DNA of 64,000 bases from Penelope pileata (GCA_013396635.1 WBMW01005291.1:63609-127608); one strand, 5' to 3'. Shown: positions 25,501 through 35,900, counted from the first letter of the stretch. The notes: generated by a model from the sequence alone, not told the origin. Numbers and translations are program-made.

Positions 25501-26302
25501 AACCCAGCGCTCACATTTTGCATTCTTGCTCCGGGAGGATAATTCTCTGCTGGGAGCCTAATGCAGAGCTGGCACCGGGCAAGTCAGGAATCACCCAGTG
25601 CAGCCCGACAGACCCTCCTGGGATTTCAGTAGATTAAAGGGGAGAATGAATGTAGGGTCACGACGGGTCCTGCTCATGTGGTCCCAGTGCCTCTCCCAAG
25701 CTAAATGCAGCTCCTGAGCACCCTCCAAGCTGCTGAGCAGATCTGGCCAAGCCATCCTGTCTAAGCAAGTGCTGAATCTCCCTTCCCTTCCCCATCCAGA
25801 GCTGGCCCCACTTGGTCAGTGGGGAGCAGGAGCAGGACAGAGCAAGAGATGGGCAAGGAGAAAAGCCCTCAGCTTTGTTTGGGGGGTCATTTCCTCTAAG
25901 TGCTCATTCCTCCACCATTCTCAAGGCACCCAGGTGGGATGGGACCTGTGCAGGCACAGGGCTGCAATTCAGCCCCATGTCCTGTGCCCATGGGAAGGGG
26001 TTCTGAACCTTCTGGGCATCCCCAAAAGGAGCTGGGGTCAGCAGCAGGTGGAGGGAGCGCAGCCACATCCCCAGCTGCAGGACAGGGGACCCAGTCTGGG
26101 ACATCCTGGCCATGCCGCATGTCCCCAGCCCTGTCTTCAAAGCCCTCTTCTCGGGGCACAGATCCCAGTGATGGGGAAACTGAGGCACGGAGGGGAGCAG
26201 GGGCTCAGCCCCCTACTTACGAGCCCGAGCTCGGCTCTCGGAGGCGAAGAGCAGCAGCAGGCACCGGAGGAGGAAAGCGAGCGGACCCGCACCGGGAAGC
26301 AT
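1442..26302 (-). CDS. CHRDL2: Chordin-like protein 2 (BMP antagonist), 11 coding exons
   Basis: Secreted extracellular antagonist of BMP-type TGF-beta ligands; family knowledge assigns it to cartilage and connective tissue. I joined 11 exons with GT-AG borders: 26302-26221, 19294-19182, 18590-18497, 17560-17418, 14746-14653, 13346-13291, 11971-11803, 10858-10664, 8020-7838, 3670-3578 and 1519-1442. Phases agree throughout and give 432 residues, against 429 remembered for human. Residues 1 to about 24 form a signal peptide with a leucine core. Three cysteine-rich VWC domains lie at about 31-95, 109-174 and 251-315, each with CxC and CCxxC motifs. A basic linker ending in KEKHKK precedes VWC3. 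The C-terminal domain (about 316-432) contains VEIYNWKLIK and RLITRTNEGHWNIF, which match CHRDL2 rather than chordin. The exon 1 block is duplicated (second copy 26899-26818) and an N interrupts the stop codon; both look like assembly errors. CHRDL1 is the main alternative, but the linker and C-terminus favour CHRDL2, as does synteny. Confidence 0.95.
1797..2350 (+). repeat. CCCTATCCC/CCCTTATCC pyrimidine tract
   Basis: About 550 bp of degenerate repeats of ccctatccc, cccttatc and cccatcccc sit in CHRDL2 intron 10. A short CR1 3' end (about 2105-2165) interrupts the tract. The opposite strand, which is the CHRDL2 sense strand, reads GGGATAGGG / GGGATAAGGGG many times, so the nascent RNA is rich in closely spaced G-runs. 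The tract is open in several frames only because of its composition. Confidence 0.9.
2105..2165 (+). mobile_element. CR1 3' end fragment inside the pyrimidine tract
   Basis: The sequence ggttggaatgagatgatctt, then ccttccaacccaagccattc and tatga, is the classic CR1 3' terminus. It lies within otherwise pure pyrimidine repeats. Confidence 0.85.
3578..3670 (-). CDS. CHRDL2: CHRDL2 exon 10
   Basis: The 93-nt exon has acceptor CTCTACAG and donor GTAGGG. It encodes GIFHLIQTKKISKQEFKQEA, then HNFRLITRTNE. This matches the C-terminal GIFHLIQ / HFRL block shared by chordin-like proteins. Confidence 0.94.
4008..4215 (-). mobile_element. Antisense CR1 3' end, tandemly repeated three times
   Basis: Blocks starting catagaatcatttaggttgg, tggaatcattaagactggaa and cagaaccattaaggtcagaa recur about every 70 bp. 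Each is followed by caacccaaccccaccatgcc-like sequence. This is the CR1 tail in reverse, present as three diverged tandem copies in CHRDL2 intron 9. Confidence 0.8.
5822..5850 (+). mobile_element. CR1-like tail remnant
   Basis: tatggttctatgattctatg followed by attcta resembles the CR1 3' terminal repeat. The upstream sequence is not clearly CR1, so this is a remnant or chance. Confidence 0.5.
7838..8020 (-). CDS. CHRDL2: CHRDL2 exon 9 (C-terminal domain)
   Basis: The 183-nt exon has acceptor GTGCCCAG and donor GTGAGG. It encodes a region ending PAEEVEIYNWKLIK, which aligns with the human VEIYLWKLVK block, and NRVLVYMFVPPS, which aligns with GRVLVHTSVSPS. The cysteine at DQCGK is the only one in this exon. 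Confidence 0.93.
9424..9439 (+). repeat. (TG)n microsatellite
   Basis: A run of about eight TG dinucleotides in CHRDL2 intron 8. Confidence 0.9.
10664..10858 (-). CDS. CHRDL2: CHRDL2 exon 8 (VWC3)
   Basis: The 195-nt exon has acceptor TCCTGCAG and donor GTATGT. It carries a complete third VWC domain: CVYNGKTYSHGEVWHPVF, then LPCILCTC, DCQKITCP, and GKCCKICP. This is the most conserved exon of the gene in this window. Confidence 0.96.
11803..11971 (-). CDS. CHRDL2: CHRDL2 exon 7 (basic linker before VWC3)
   Basis: The 169-nt exon has acceptor TTCCCAG and donor GTAAGG. It encodes RHSQDQC, a variable stretch, then LEFIPRSFKPKG and TTVKIVLKEKHKK. The last block is nearly identical to the human linker and separates CHRDL2 from CHRDL1. 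Confidence 0.94.
12224..12277 (+). repeat. 18-bp tandem repeat, three copies
   Basis: ccacacccaacacaatac, ccacatccaacacaatac and ccacactcaatgcaatat follow each other in CHRDL2 intron 6. Confidence 0.85.
13291..13346 (-). CDS. CHRDL2: CHRDL2 exon 6 (linker)
   Basis: The short 56-nt exon has acceptor CCTTGCAG and donor GTACGT. It encodes an acidic linker, DGSYEKSAEEEPLQLNRGV, equivalent to the acidic linker after VWC2 in human CHRDL2. The phase fits exons 5 and 7. Confidence 0.85.
14653..14746 (-). CDS. CHRDL2: CHRDL2 exon 5 (second half of VWC2)
   Basis: The 94-nt exon has acceptor CTCCTAG and donor GTAAGA. It encodes EGQIYCGLVTCPELLC and VPDSCCQVCK, which completes VWC2. Confidence 0.94.
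17418..17560 (-). CDS. CHRDL2: CHRDL2 exon 4 (first half of VWC2)
   Basis: The 143-nt exon has acceptor CTTCCAG and donor GTAAGC. It encodes a short linker (PSGLRAP) and then SCQYNGTTYQQGEMF, ELFPSRQPNQC and VQCSCS, close to the second VWC domain of CHRDL2. Confidence 0.95.
18497..18590 (-). CDS. CHRDL2: CHRDL2 exon 3 (second half of VWC1)
   Basis: The 94-nt exon has acceptor CCCCAG and donor GTATGG. It encodes NGNTRCYRIQCPALQC followed by a CCPRC motif, which closes the VWC1 cysteine framework. The frame is continuous with exon 2 (phase 0) and exon 4 (phase 1). Confidence 0.93.
18772..18845 (-). mobile_element. Antisense CR1 3' end fragment
   Basis: tcatagattcataggatatt, then cagttggaagggacccacaa and aggtcatcaagtcaactcc is the reverse complement of a CR1 3' end, in CHRDL2 intron 2. 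Confidence 0.8.
19070..19140 (-). mobile_element. Antisense CR1 3' end fragment next to CHRDL2 exon 2
   Basis: aaaccatagaatgtctcaag, ctggatgggacccataagga and ccattgagtccaatgccctg match a reversed CR1 end. It lies about 40 bases inside intron 2 from the exon 2 donor. Confidence 0.7.
19182..19294 (-). CDS. CHRDL2: CHRDL2 exon 2 (first half of VWC1)
   Basis: The 113-nt exon has acceptor CTTTCAG and donor GTACGT. It encodes RPDMFCDFNGKKYSPGESW, then HPYLEPQGLMYC and IRCSCSE. The WHPYLEPQGLMYC block is the hallmark of the first VWC domain of chordin-like proteins. A small antisense CR1 piece begins about 40 bases beyond the donor. Confidence 0.95.
20985..21127 (+). repeat. Tandem duplication of about 72 bp
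   Basis: Two copies (20985-21054 and 21055-21127) share ccag.gttg..tctgca, aggatttaggg.tg and gggacaggttg-like blocks. They lie in CHRDL2 intron 1. No gene feature is associated. Confidence 0.85.
21284..21320 (+). repeat. (A,G)-rich simple repeat
   Basis: A run of aaaaaag/aaaaag units in CHRDL2 intron 1, giving a short polypurine stretch. Confidence 0.8.
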
Positions 26303-26399
26303 CGCAGCCCGGCGGTCGCTGCCCGGGAGGCTTCGGTCCCTGTGCCCGGGGGTGCTGCGGTGTCACAGAGCGGCTGCTCCGCTGCCCGCTGTCCCGGTG
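25954..26399. repeat. Direct duplication, left copy (contains CHRDL2 exon 1)
   Basis: This 446-bp block is repeated at 26551-26996, shifted by 597 bases, with no difference I could see over the stretches compared. An N at 26400 ends the left copy. The block contains CHRDL2 exon 1 and flanking intron and upstream DNA. Confidence 0.93.
26221..26302 (-). CDS. CHRDL2: CHRDL2 exon 1 (signal peptide), left copy
   Basis: The ATG is at 26302-26300, and 27 codons plus one base run to a GTAAGT donor. The product MLPGAGPLAFLLRCLLLLFA followed by SESRARA is a signal peptide with an RARA end like the human SHARAR. The last base (C) joins GG of exon 2 to make Arg. This copy lies in the left half of a 446-bp exact-looking duplication; the right copy is at 26899-26818. 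Confidence 0.9.
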
Positions 26400-26550
26400 N
26401 AATTCTTCGGCGGCGACGGGAGGGAGGAGGGCGGGAGGGGTGCGGAGCCGCACGCTTAACCCCTGCCTCCCTGCACCCTGCCGGCTCCGAGCCCCGCGGT
26501 GGGGCTGAGCCCCCCCCTCCTGCTCCGCACACCCCCTTGCCGTGGGCTCN

Positions 26551-26996
26551 GCACAGGGCTGCAATTCAGCCCCATGTCCTGTGCCCATGGGAAGGGGTTC
26601 TGAACCTTCTGGGCATCCCCAAAAGGAGCTGGGGTCAGCAGCAGGTGGAGGGAGCGCAGCCACATCCCCAGCTGCAGGACAGGGGACCCAGTCTGGGACA
26701 TCCTGGCCATGCCGCATGTCCCCAGCCCTGTCTTCAAAGCCCTCTTCTCGGGGCACAGATCCCAGTGATGGGGAAACTGAGGCACGGAGGGGAGCAGGGG
26801 CTCAGCCCCCTACTTACGAGCCCGAGCTCGGCTCTCGGAGGCGAAGAGCAGCAGCAGGCACCGGAGGAGGAAAGCGAGCGGACCCGCACCGGGAAGCATC
26901 GCAGCCCGGCGGTCGCTGCCCGGGAGGCTTCGGTCCCTGTGCCCGGGGGTGCTGCGGTGTCACAGAGCGGCTGCTCCGCTGCCCGCTGTCCCGGTG
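26551..26996. repeat. Direct duplication, right copy
   Basis: Second copy of the block at 25954-26399. It begins right after an N at 26550. The near-perfect identity and the single-N borders suggest a false duplication from unmerged contigs. Confidence 0.93.
26818..26899 (-). CDS. CHRDL2: CHRDL2 exon 1, second (probably false) copy
   Basis: The sequence matches the exon at 26302-26221, shifted by 597 bases, with the same donor and the same upstream context. Its upstream side runs directly into the CpG-rich promoter sequence at 26997-27240, so this copy may carry the true promoter junction. Single Ns at 26400 and 26550 flank the 149-bp spacer between the copies. This suggests an assembly duplication rather than a second gene start. 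Confidence 0.8.
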
Positions 26997-27952
26997 CTGC
27001 TCCCGGTGCGGTGCTCGGCGATGTCTCGGGGCTGGGATGGGTGTTTCGCTCCCGGTGCGGTGCTCGGGGGCTGTGCCGCAGTGCCGGTGCTCTCGGTGCT
27101 CTCGGGGGTGCCCAGCGGGAGCGGCGCGGTGCTCGGCGGGGTGGCGGTGCCCGGGGGTCCCGGTGCCGGTGCCCGGTGGTGCCGGTGCCCGTCGGGGCTC
27201 TCCTCGCTCCGATCAAAGGCTCCTCCTTTAGGGAGAGCGAGGAGTTTGTTTGTTGGTATTANGCAGAAAGCGGGGCTGCAGCCCCCTCTCCCGGGGCCAC
27301 CGAGGCAGGCAGGGACCAGGGGCTGCACTGCACCTCGGTTCCCTTCCCAGCAAAACCCAGCTCCTCTCCCAGTGATGTGGGCACATCAGCTCAGCAGCAT
27401 TGCTTCCCATGGACAAAATAACTCACAGAGGTGGGGTCCTGCAGCTCCCTTATACCCTAAAACCAAATTTTGTTTGTTTTTAACCCATTTCTTCTACTAC
27501 AGCATCCCAGCTTGTACTTCCAGAGGTGCTTAGAGTGGGATAATTCACTAGCACCAGAAATACAGACTGTAATGCAGAGCTGAGCACCTCCAGGTCTACA
27601 TTCCCTCTTTGGGCAGAGGTCCCAGATCCTGCACAAGCCCTGGGCTTCTCCTTTGCTGGGCTTCATCACCACAGGGTCTCTCTCCTCCCACCATCTCCCT
27701 CTGCTTCCTCGTGCCATTAGCCAGGATCTTCCCCACCTTTGAACCCCCAGCAGCCAATTTCTTATTCATTTTCCTTGAATATTTATTCAAACTCAGGATC
27801 AGGGTATGAGGTCTTCATACCCGATGACAACCGACTTGGGATTGGCACCAGTGTCAACGTGTCCCCAAACCCCTAAAATCCCAATCAGACCAGCCATGCT
27901 CCCCATTTAGCTTGGAGGGGAGAGTGCTCACAGGGAATGTCTGCAACTAAAG

Positions 27953-28059
27953 CTCTTCTTTCCATCTCTTTCCTCTTTCCATCTCTTTCTTCTTTCCATC
28001 TCTCTCTTCTTTCCTTCTCTCTCTTCTTTCCATCTCTCTCTTCTTTCCATCTTTCTCTA
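27953..28059 (+). repeat. TTCTTTCCATCTCTCTC simple repeat
   Basis: Units of about 10 and 17 bp (ctctttccat, ttctttccatctctctc) recur across about 105 bp. The reverse strand is a polypurine tract that reads as Arg/Lys/Glu-rich peptide by composition only. Confidence 0.9.
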
Positions 28060-29582
28060 GCCCTGCCCAGGAGCCAAAAGCCATTCCCACGTACCAAACC
28101 ATGGCTGCAGGTGCCTGTTCCCAGAGCTAGCTATAAGGATGGGAAATCTCCTTCATCATAACAGACCTGTTTTAATTACAGCTCAAAGCACCAGGTTTGA
28201 TGCTTTCCACTCAAGCTCATGCATACGAGTCAAGATGCATTTCTGCAGCCACATGGGTTGGACGCATCTTTTTGGAAGAAGGTGGCAACGCAGGTGAGTC
28301 CTCACCCCATCCTGACTCTCCCATATGGGAATATTCAGGACCCTCATAGAGCACAGAGCAGGAGAAGGAGCTGTGTCAGCAGTGGGGACCATCACACATC
28401 AACTTGTTTACGAGCTCTAAAAATAATTTCACCGCACCGCTTGCTGCCCTCCCCGGCAGATTGCGAGCATGATTCTGACCAAGGACCAAGAACACAGGAG
28501 CCCATAACCCAGGCACCCACTGGCTGGCACCTACTGGCTGCAGGAAGCACAGTGCTGTTGCTGTGGGATTTCATGGCTGACCAGAGGAATCCTGACACGA
28601 CCACACACCTTCAAGACAAACTACAGGGCTGGGTTTTCGAGAAGCCGGCAGAATCCCTGGATTGTGGAGCCAGGAATCCCTGGTGGATTACAAGAGATGG
28701 TGGGTCAGAGCCACCCAAAGGCCATCCACTCCACCCTCCTCTCCTCTGAGCAGTGGGTTGGAACCTTGCAGGTCTGGGACAGGGATGTGGTCAGAGGAGG
28801 ACCCACATTTTCTCACCATCTTTCTGTCCTCACTGCCTCTGTGTGGTGCAGATTTGCCCCAGCAGTTTGATTTACCTAACACTCCACCTAACCCAGTTTT
28901 CCTTGTTTCACTGCTCTGCTCATTCCCAGTTCCCAGGCACATTTTTGCTAGCAATGCTCCTCTATTTTCATGCCCAGCCTCAGACACAATATTCAAGTGT
29001 TCTGGGTAAACATCAATCTCCTTCCAGCTCCCCCCAGGAGCAGGGGGACCTCCTCGTCCAGCTCTTCCCTTGCATGGGGCACACTTGAAAAGCATGTTTG
29101 TAGCACAGGTCTGGGAAAATGCTGAGAAAACTGAGGACACGAAGCCCAGGTCAATGAAGTTATTTTGTGTCTCCACTGCAACAGCAACTGCTGAATTCAG
29201 GACTGCAGATCCTGGCCCTGCATCAGGGCTGAAACTTAGGGGAAGCTCAGCCATGCCCTAAGCTCAGACCCAGGAAATAAAGGCCAGTCTTGTCAGGAGC
29301 AAGGTGCTGTGTTACATCTCTCTTACGTCTCATAAAGAATACATTCACCCTTTGGCAAAAGCGAGGCTCTTTATCTTAATCTGTGGAGGAATCTGGCTGA
29401 CAGCTTGATGCTGCCAACATCAATCCATCTGCGATCAGGAATCAGGCTCCAAAAACCATGGGATTGCCTTGCAGATAACAAAACATGGGTCCTTTCTATT
29501 TGCATTCTGGTTCTTGAGCCTTTAGGTCAAACTCACTTCATGTTTTCCAGGCAATGGGCAATCAAGAAGACGAGACGATTCC

Positions 29583-29600
29583 TTTTTTTTTTTTTTTTTG
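29583..29600 (+). repeat. Poly(T) run
   Basis: Eighteen T residues, followed by gtc and a further T-run. It may be the tail of an old reverse-oriented insertion, but no element is recognisable beside it. Confidence 0.85.
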
Positions 29601-30189
29601 TCTTTTTTTCCAAATGAAAACTGAGATTCTCCTACCAACCTCTGAACAAACAGCATGGGGCTCCAATAACATCCCCCACCACGCAAACCTCGTGGCAGGA
29701 TCGTGAGCTGGCGGGGCTGCGGGCTGCAGGAGCTGGCTGCACATCGCACCTTTCCCTGGAAGTTTGCAGCCCGCAATCGTGGGCCAGGAGAAAGGCATGG
29801 GTGAGGGCTGCCAGCAGCAGGCGATGGGGCTGGAAACCTGCAGGACGTGGAGAGTTAGAGCCCAGAGTGAAGAGATCCAGCTGCAAAGCATCAGGAGCGA
29901 GGTCTGCTCAAGGGATGGATGGAGGAGATGCTGCCTCACTTGGCATTGGGCTGCTAAAACGCATGGTTCCTTCTGCCTACCATGGGGAATTCAGGTGTAA
30001 ATCCCAAACATCAGCCATCCCACAACACCAGCCACTGTCCTCATTCAAGCCCCACGGCCAACCCACCCCACTGACCCTCTGCCATCCGAGCTGGCAGCAT
30101 TGAGCAGGGGAAAATCACCTCTCATGGGTGTATTCTGATGTTTGCTTGTTTTTTAACGTGGGGCATTGCACAAGAGCAAAACCATCCCA

Positions 30190-30460
30190 GGTTCACATGA
30201 GAGAGTGTAGGACAAGGGTTAATGGCTTTAACCTAAAAGAGAGTAGGTTTAGATAAGACATTAGGAAGAAATTCTTCACCATGAGGGTGGTGAGGCCCTG
30301 GCACAGCTGCCCAGAAGCTGTGGGTGCCCATCCCTGGCAGTGCCCAAGGCCGTGGATGGGGCTTTGGGCACCTGGGCTATGGGAGGTGTCCCTGCCCATG
30401 GAGAGGCTGGGTGGGCTTTGAGGTCCCTTCCCACCCAAACCACTCTGAGGTTCTGAAATT
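30190..30460 (+). mobile_element. CR1 3' fragment, sense
   Basis: The order is CR1-like: caagggttaatggctttaac, ttaggaagaaattcttcacc, atgagggtggtgaggccctg, then a cggtggatggggct-type block and gaggtcccttcccacccaaa. It ends near ctctgaggttctga. It is intergenic. Confidence 0.88.
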
Positions 30461-33400
30461 CAATGAACTGCAGCCAGTGGGAAGGTTGACACCCAAACCC
30501 TGGGCTGTGCAGGGCAGAGGTGAGGTCCATGTTGTAGCTCCACAGGCTTCACTCATCCCCATGGATGGCTAGTGACCACGTAATTTATTTTTGGCATGCA
30601 TTTGGTGCCTTTAAAGGAGGAGTTAATACATCTGACATTGGCACGCTAGAGGTCTCCTTTACTCATCTACAATCAATGGAGATGGAGCCCTTCCATTGGA
30701 GGGAGATGGGCATGAAGCGGGATCCGATGCCTCTCTGCCATACTCCATGGGGTAGGGACACATTGAGCAAAATCCAAATTTTCTTCATGTCACAACTTCA
30801 CAAAACTCTCCTCTCACTGTCACAGAGTGACACACAGCAAACTGAAAAGGGGAAAGGAAATCAAAGCTCCTGCTCCGGACCTGTTCGACTGCCCTGGAAG
30901 CACACAAGCCATCAGGAGCTAGAGAGGAACACTGGGGTCATTAGGGCTTGGGTTGCTCTGCTCCCCACTGGTCCACCTGGGAGTCATGCAGAGGTGGAGA
31001 GAGGTGGATGAGGAGGAAGAACATTTTTCTCTGAGCTGCAGAGAAAATCTTGCCCTTGTCCCAGGAGCTGCTCTCACTGCTGGCTCTACAGATCCCACCT
31101 GAACGGAAGGAGAAGTGCTGGCAAAGATCCTTCAGGCTGAGCCTTGACCTGTTTCTGTGCTGTCACCTCTTGTCCTGGCTGCTATTGAGCTTCCTTTGCA
31201 TGGGGGGTGTTTCTCACGTGGTATTTGTACCCCTCCTTTGCTGCCCCACTGAACTCTCCATCCCAGTGCCCATACCCAAACAGAGAGGGTTGACTTGGAC
31301 CTCAAACACTCAGAAAGTGGCTAATTCTTGTTCTGCATGAAAACAGCGGTGTAAGTCACAGCAGTGAAACCACAGAGGAGAAGCCATCTTCATCTCATGA
31401 TGGAGGGCATAACCCTTGAACTCCTCCATGGGCTTGCGGCAGCCACCTCTGGCTCTCATGCCAGGGTTTGGGGAAGATGCTGTAAGTCTGGCAGAGACAT
31501 CACCTTACCCAGCACCTGACTGCCTGCTCCCATCCTGATGAGCGATTCGTGCTGGTGAGAGCTCAGGAGGCTCCTGGAGGTCTCTTGAAGGCGGCTGTGG
31601 GTCGTTCAAGCAGCGTTCACCACGGACCAGTCCTCCTCTGCCCAATGGACCACACATAAAACTCAGCTATGAAAGCAGGACATCACCCGTCTCTTGACTC
31701 ACGCTCCAGGGGAAGGGAGGAGCAGCCTTTGCATTTATCACTCTACAGCGATCTAACAACTGCAGGAGATAACGCCTGCATACCTGGTTGCTGGAGGGAA
31801 CACACTTTGTTACAGCTCCTTAAACTCACAGTGTGTTCCCAAGGGCTTTGTGGATATGCAACGGGATCTGGTGAAAACCCGCAACAGAATGTGCCAGCAA
31901 CGGCTTGCCAGTATTTGGGAACATTTGTTCCCCACGCAAATAGGCAGGCAAAAGTTGTTCTAGCAGGAATCAGAGTGCTGGGGGATTTTTAAGAGCTCTA
32001 AATCTGTACCTTTGAGGGCTTGAGGTAGTCACCAATTGATAAGGCTTAAAAAAAATAATGAGATAATTTACAAATTGAACTATGTAGTCTAACCTGGAAT
32101 GGGAAATCCCATAATTTTTGACCATCTGAGCATGTTGCCAAGCACAAGATCAACACACAGCGAGTAGTCTATAACTAGGGCAAACTGATAGAGAGAGGAT
32201 AGGGAGTAAGAGCAGAGATTTCTGTCTGGGGATGGAGATCAGCGACCAAGAGAGGGTGAAGGGAGCAAAGCTCCATTGAGCCCAGGCAATAGGAAGGATT
32301 GTCCTAGGCATGAACAAGGTAAGGATCAGAGATGCTGAGCAGCAGGAGGTAGAGAAGGGGTCAAAGATGCAAGGATGAAGAAGGAACCACCGAGGTGAAG
32401 GGCTGAGAGGAAAGTTGGGGAGTGCAGTGTATCCCTGTCTGTATCTCCTGTCTGCTGCAGAACATCCCCACCTGCAAAGGGGACTGTGGCTGTGTGACCC
32501 CAGGGCTGGCATCGTCGCTGGGAGGGCCACAAAGAGAAAATGACAGTGGCAAAACTCTGCCAGATCCTCGGGAGCTGAGCGAGGAGAGGTTTTGGCTGGA
32601 GCCTTGCACAGGCTTAGGATACCCTCTGCAGGCCAGCGCTGGGCTCTGCATGTCCTAAATCACAGAGGTTTCGCTTGGAAGCTGGAGACTCAGAAAGCAA
32701 ATCCTGTCGAGGCCGGGTTGGATGTGCAGGAGCAACGTGGGAGAATACCTGGGAGAGAGCCCTTTCCAAATCCCAACCTCTGTTGCTAGAACCTCTGCAG
32801 AGAGCTAAAGTCCTGTATGGCAGCTTCAGTGGGGAATTCCTCCTCTTCCCAACTTTTCCTAGATCCCAACTTCCAGGAGGACCCACAGAAATAATACACT
32901 TTGTCTGCTCCCTCCCAGCTGTGACAGTCTCTGGACTGAGTCCAGTCCCAGCACCAAAGTAATGCCTCCTTCATGCTGTCACAAGGATTTATAAAGCCAT
33001 TAGGATTTTTTGGTTTCCTGGCAATTAGCTTTATTGCGGAGTGGTGTTTTGTGGATGCCCACAACCAAGACGATCGATGCATTGATATCCTTTCAGCTAT
33101 TTAACATAAAAATAGAGACCACTAAAGACAGAATTGTGGGCAGGACAGCAGGAAGAAAATGAGATCCCCTAGCAGGTTCCTGGCAGCCCCAGCTGCCTCT
33201 CTCCAGCCTCCTTAGGAAATGCTGCATGGCAAAAGCAGTGCTGCTCTCTGCAGAGACCAACCACACTCAGAGGCTGTTTCTTGGGCAGAGATCTTCCCTG
33301 AAAGCAGGTCTTTCAGGCAGGCCCAAATGTGGAGGGCTTCACCTCCATCTCTGCAGTCACATTTTCTCTGCTCCCTACCCAGTGTCTGGGTTAGCCAAGG

Positions 33401-35881
33401 TCCTCCGCCAGAGAGGGAGCTGACACTTACATTAAAATATGCTAAGAAGACAAATTGTTTTAGTGCCACAGTAAATAGATGAAAAGAAGCAGAAGAGAAA
33501 CACAAGAGATTTCCATAGCAACCAGCACAAAGGCTCTGCCTCCTCTGATTTTCTCTGATTCACCTCCTTTGCACACAGACAATCCAGGGGTGCTGGTATG
33601 ACCACTGACCCAGCTGGGAAGGGATGGGCTTCAGGGAGCTGCACTGAGCTGACGATGGAGCTGGGCTCACTGAAATCCTCTGCACCAGCTCCTTCACCAA
33701 AGGAAGAACCAAGCTCCTCTAGAAGGGGATTCTGAACCTAAGATTTCCTTAAAAGTGCAACATGTACACGATGGGTACCAGGCCCTGCTAACCACACGTG
33801 CACATGGATATTCAAGGTGGCATTTCAATTTCTTTCTGTTTTTACCTTTTTCTCCCAACTTCTTCTTACATTCCTTCTGGTCCTGGCACAAATCTTTCTC
33901 TTAGGCTTTCTTTATCAGGGATGTTTTGGTACCAGGATTTTAGAACTGAGTATAATGCAATATCATTATGTAATGGAAACAAATACTTGCTCAGGAGGAC
34001 AGCAGCAAGGAGGAGACATCCCAGCAGGATGCACAAATCAAGGACTTAAATTTCACAAAGAGAAGCACAGGTCAAAGAGGGAGATACTAAAAGGTTGGGA
34101 CCAATCCTCTGGGAAGGCTTCGGAGTCCCCATTGCTGATCTTTGAGAAGAGGCTGAATGCATCTGTCCTGCTCAGCAAACAACTTTGCAAGGAAAAATAA
34201 TTCTCCAAGTGGATGCCCCCAAAAAACTCCCATGAACTGATGGTTTGGTGGCATTGACTTCCATCTCATGTACAACACATCCTAACCCTCTGACCTAAGC
34301 CATAACAGCTTCCCAAAGCCTTTGGACAACTCTGTTTCAATGGGTGTCTCTCCCACTGGCAGCACTGTCTCAGCCACACAGAGGTCCCTGGAGGCTCTGC
34401 CACCCTTGGCCCAAAATCTGAGAGCTCTGCCCAGCTGCAGACAAATAAGCTCCAGCTGCACAGCAATGAAGAGGAACTGCTGGAGGTATTGGGAGGATGG
34501 AGAGGCACCAGAGAACTGGCGGCCACAGCGACCTAAGACCAAGAGAGAACAAATGCCCAGGAAAAAAATCCTAAGTCTCCACTATAACTGTCTTCCCCAC
34601 ATTCCCAGGGCACACGAGAACATGACAAAGCCTGGATCAGTCCATGTCCCTTTCCCCTCGTCCAACAGAAGAAACAGCTGCTCCTCCTCCTGCTCCTCCA
34701 ACCTCAGCCCCCAAAGCTGCTGTGGGAAAGGGCAGACTCCCAGCAGGAGAAGTTCCAGGCCAACGTGACAGGGGTGATTTATCCTCTTTTTTTTCCCTGC
34801 TAATTCATCTCCCAGGCTCTTAGAACTTTTCCTTTGAAAACTTTGGGATATTATCACTGGACGTGCCCTCCATCAGGTGAATAACCCAAACCCTACAGCG
34901 ATGACTTGCCCGAACCTCCTTGCACCCATGATTTATGGAGAGGACAGAGCCGTGCCCTGCTCCTCACCACCTGTGAGGAGGGAGAGCTGTTAGCTGTGCT
35001 CACACTTCTGTTAGCAAGTGTCTCATGCCTGCTGCTGTAAAATATTGAAGGTCCAGGATGAGACTAAGGAGAGAGACATGAGACTTCCTGACCCAGCGCA
35101 TGCAACAACACGGAAAGCAGAAGAGCGGTGGTGATGCCAGGTGCGGATGCTGTGTGTTTGCTGCACCTCACATTTAAAATCCAGACAATCCAGGGTCCAA
35201 CCTCACAAGTTTACATGTGGTCTCGTGCATGGCCACATCCAAAATATTTAGGGGAACAATCCACGGCCTCAGTAACTCCCAAATTTTGCCTGGGGATGGG
35301 ATGGAGCTAGCTGCCAAAAGGCCAAGAATTGTGCCAAATTTTTAACAATTTGCATGGGATATATCTTGTTTCTTCCCTCAAGTTTCTGGCATGGGGAAGG
35401 GGAGTGAAGGAGAGGGAAAAGCAGGGGTGTGACAACCCTTTCTTGGTTCTGATCCCCACTGAGAAGCTTAATTCAGGGAGCAGTTGTGCTCCCAGTCCGG
35501 GCTTCCCATTGAGGGCAGGAGGAGGGGTTAACAGCAGGGACATTGAATTACAGGAGATTTATGTCTGACCAGGGAAAAAGCTTTCTGGTGACAGGGACAG
35601 GCTCAGGCAGCCACCCTGGGGGGAGGTGGGCTGCCAGCGGCGGGGTTTTTTAAGAACAGGATGAACAAGCATTGCTCAGGAGTGACTCAGGCGGGGAAAG
35701 GGGATGACTGAACAACCCCTGGGGGACCTGGCCAGCCCCGTTTTCCACGAGTCCATCACACTCCTGCTGTGTGATGTTGTGAAGTTTTGTCCTTCACAAC
35801 TGGCTGGGGAGCAGCACTCTGGGGAGCTTTGCATTGCCAAAGGAACACTTCTCCCCTCAACCTTTCTTTCCTGGAAAAGCC

Positions 35882-35900
35882 AAAAAAAAAAAAAAAAAAA
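35882..35900 (+). repeat. Poly(A) run
   Basis: Nineteen A residues upstream of RNF169. No recognised retroelement body precedes it. Confidence 0.85.

Larger units (their letters stand above)
26303..27240 (-). promoter_or_regulatory. CHRDL2: CpG-rich CHRDL2 promoter region
   Basis: The region upstream of the CHRDL2 start codon is very GC- and CpG-rich. It includes a 20-base direct repeat, gctcccggtgcggtgctcgg, at 26999-27018 and 27048-27067, with a related copy near 27120. No clear TATA box is seen. The transcription start cannot be placed, and the exon 1 duplication confuses the real order of this segment. Confidence 0.6.

Noticed and set aside
25769..27421. 550-codon open frame on the plus strand
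   Set aside because: It passes through the duplicated CHRDL2 exon 1 block, reads the antisense of the signal-peptide exon twice and crosses three N positions. It is an artefact of GC-rich sequence and misassembly.
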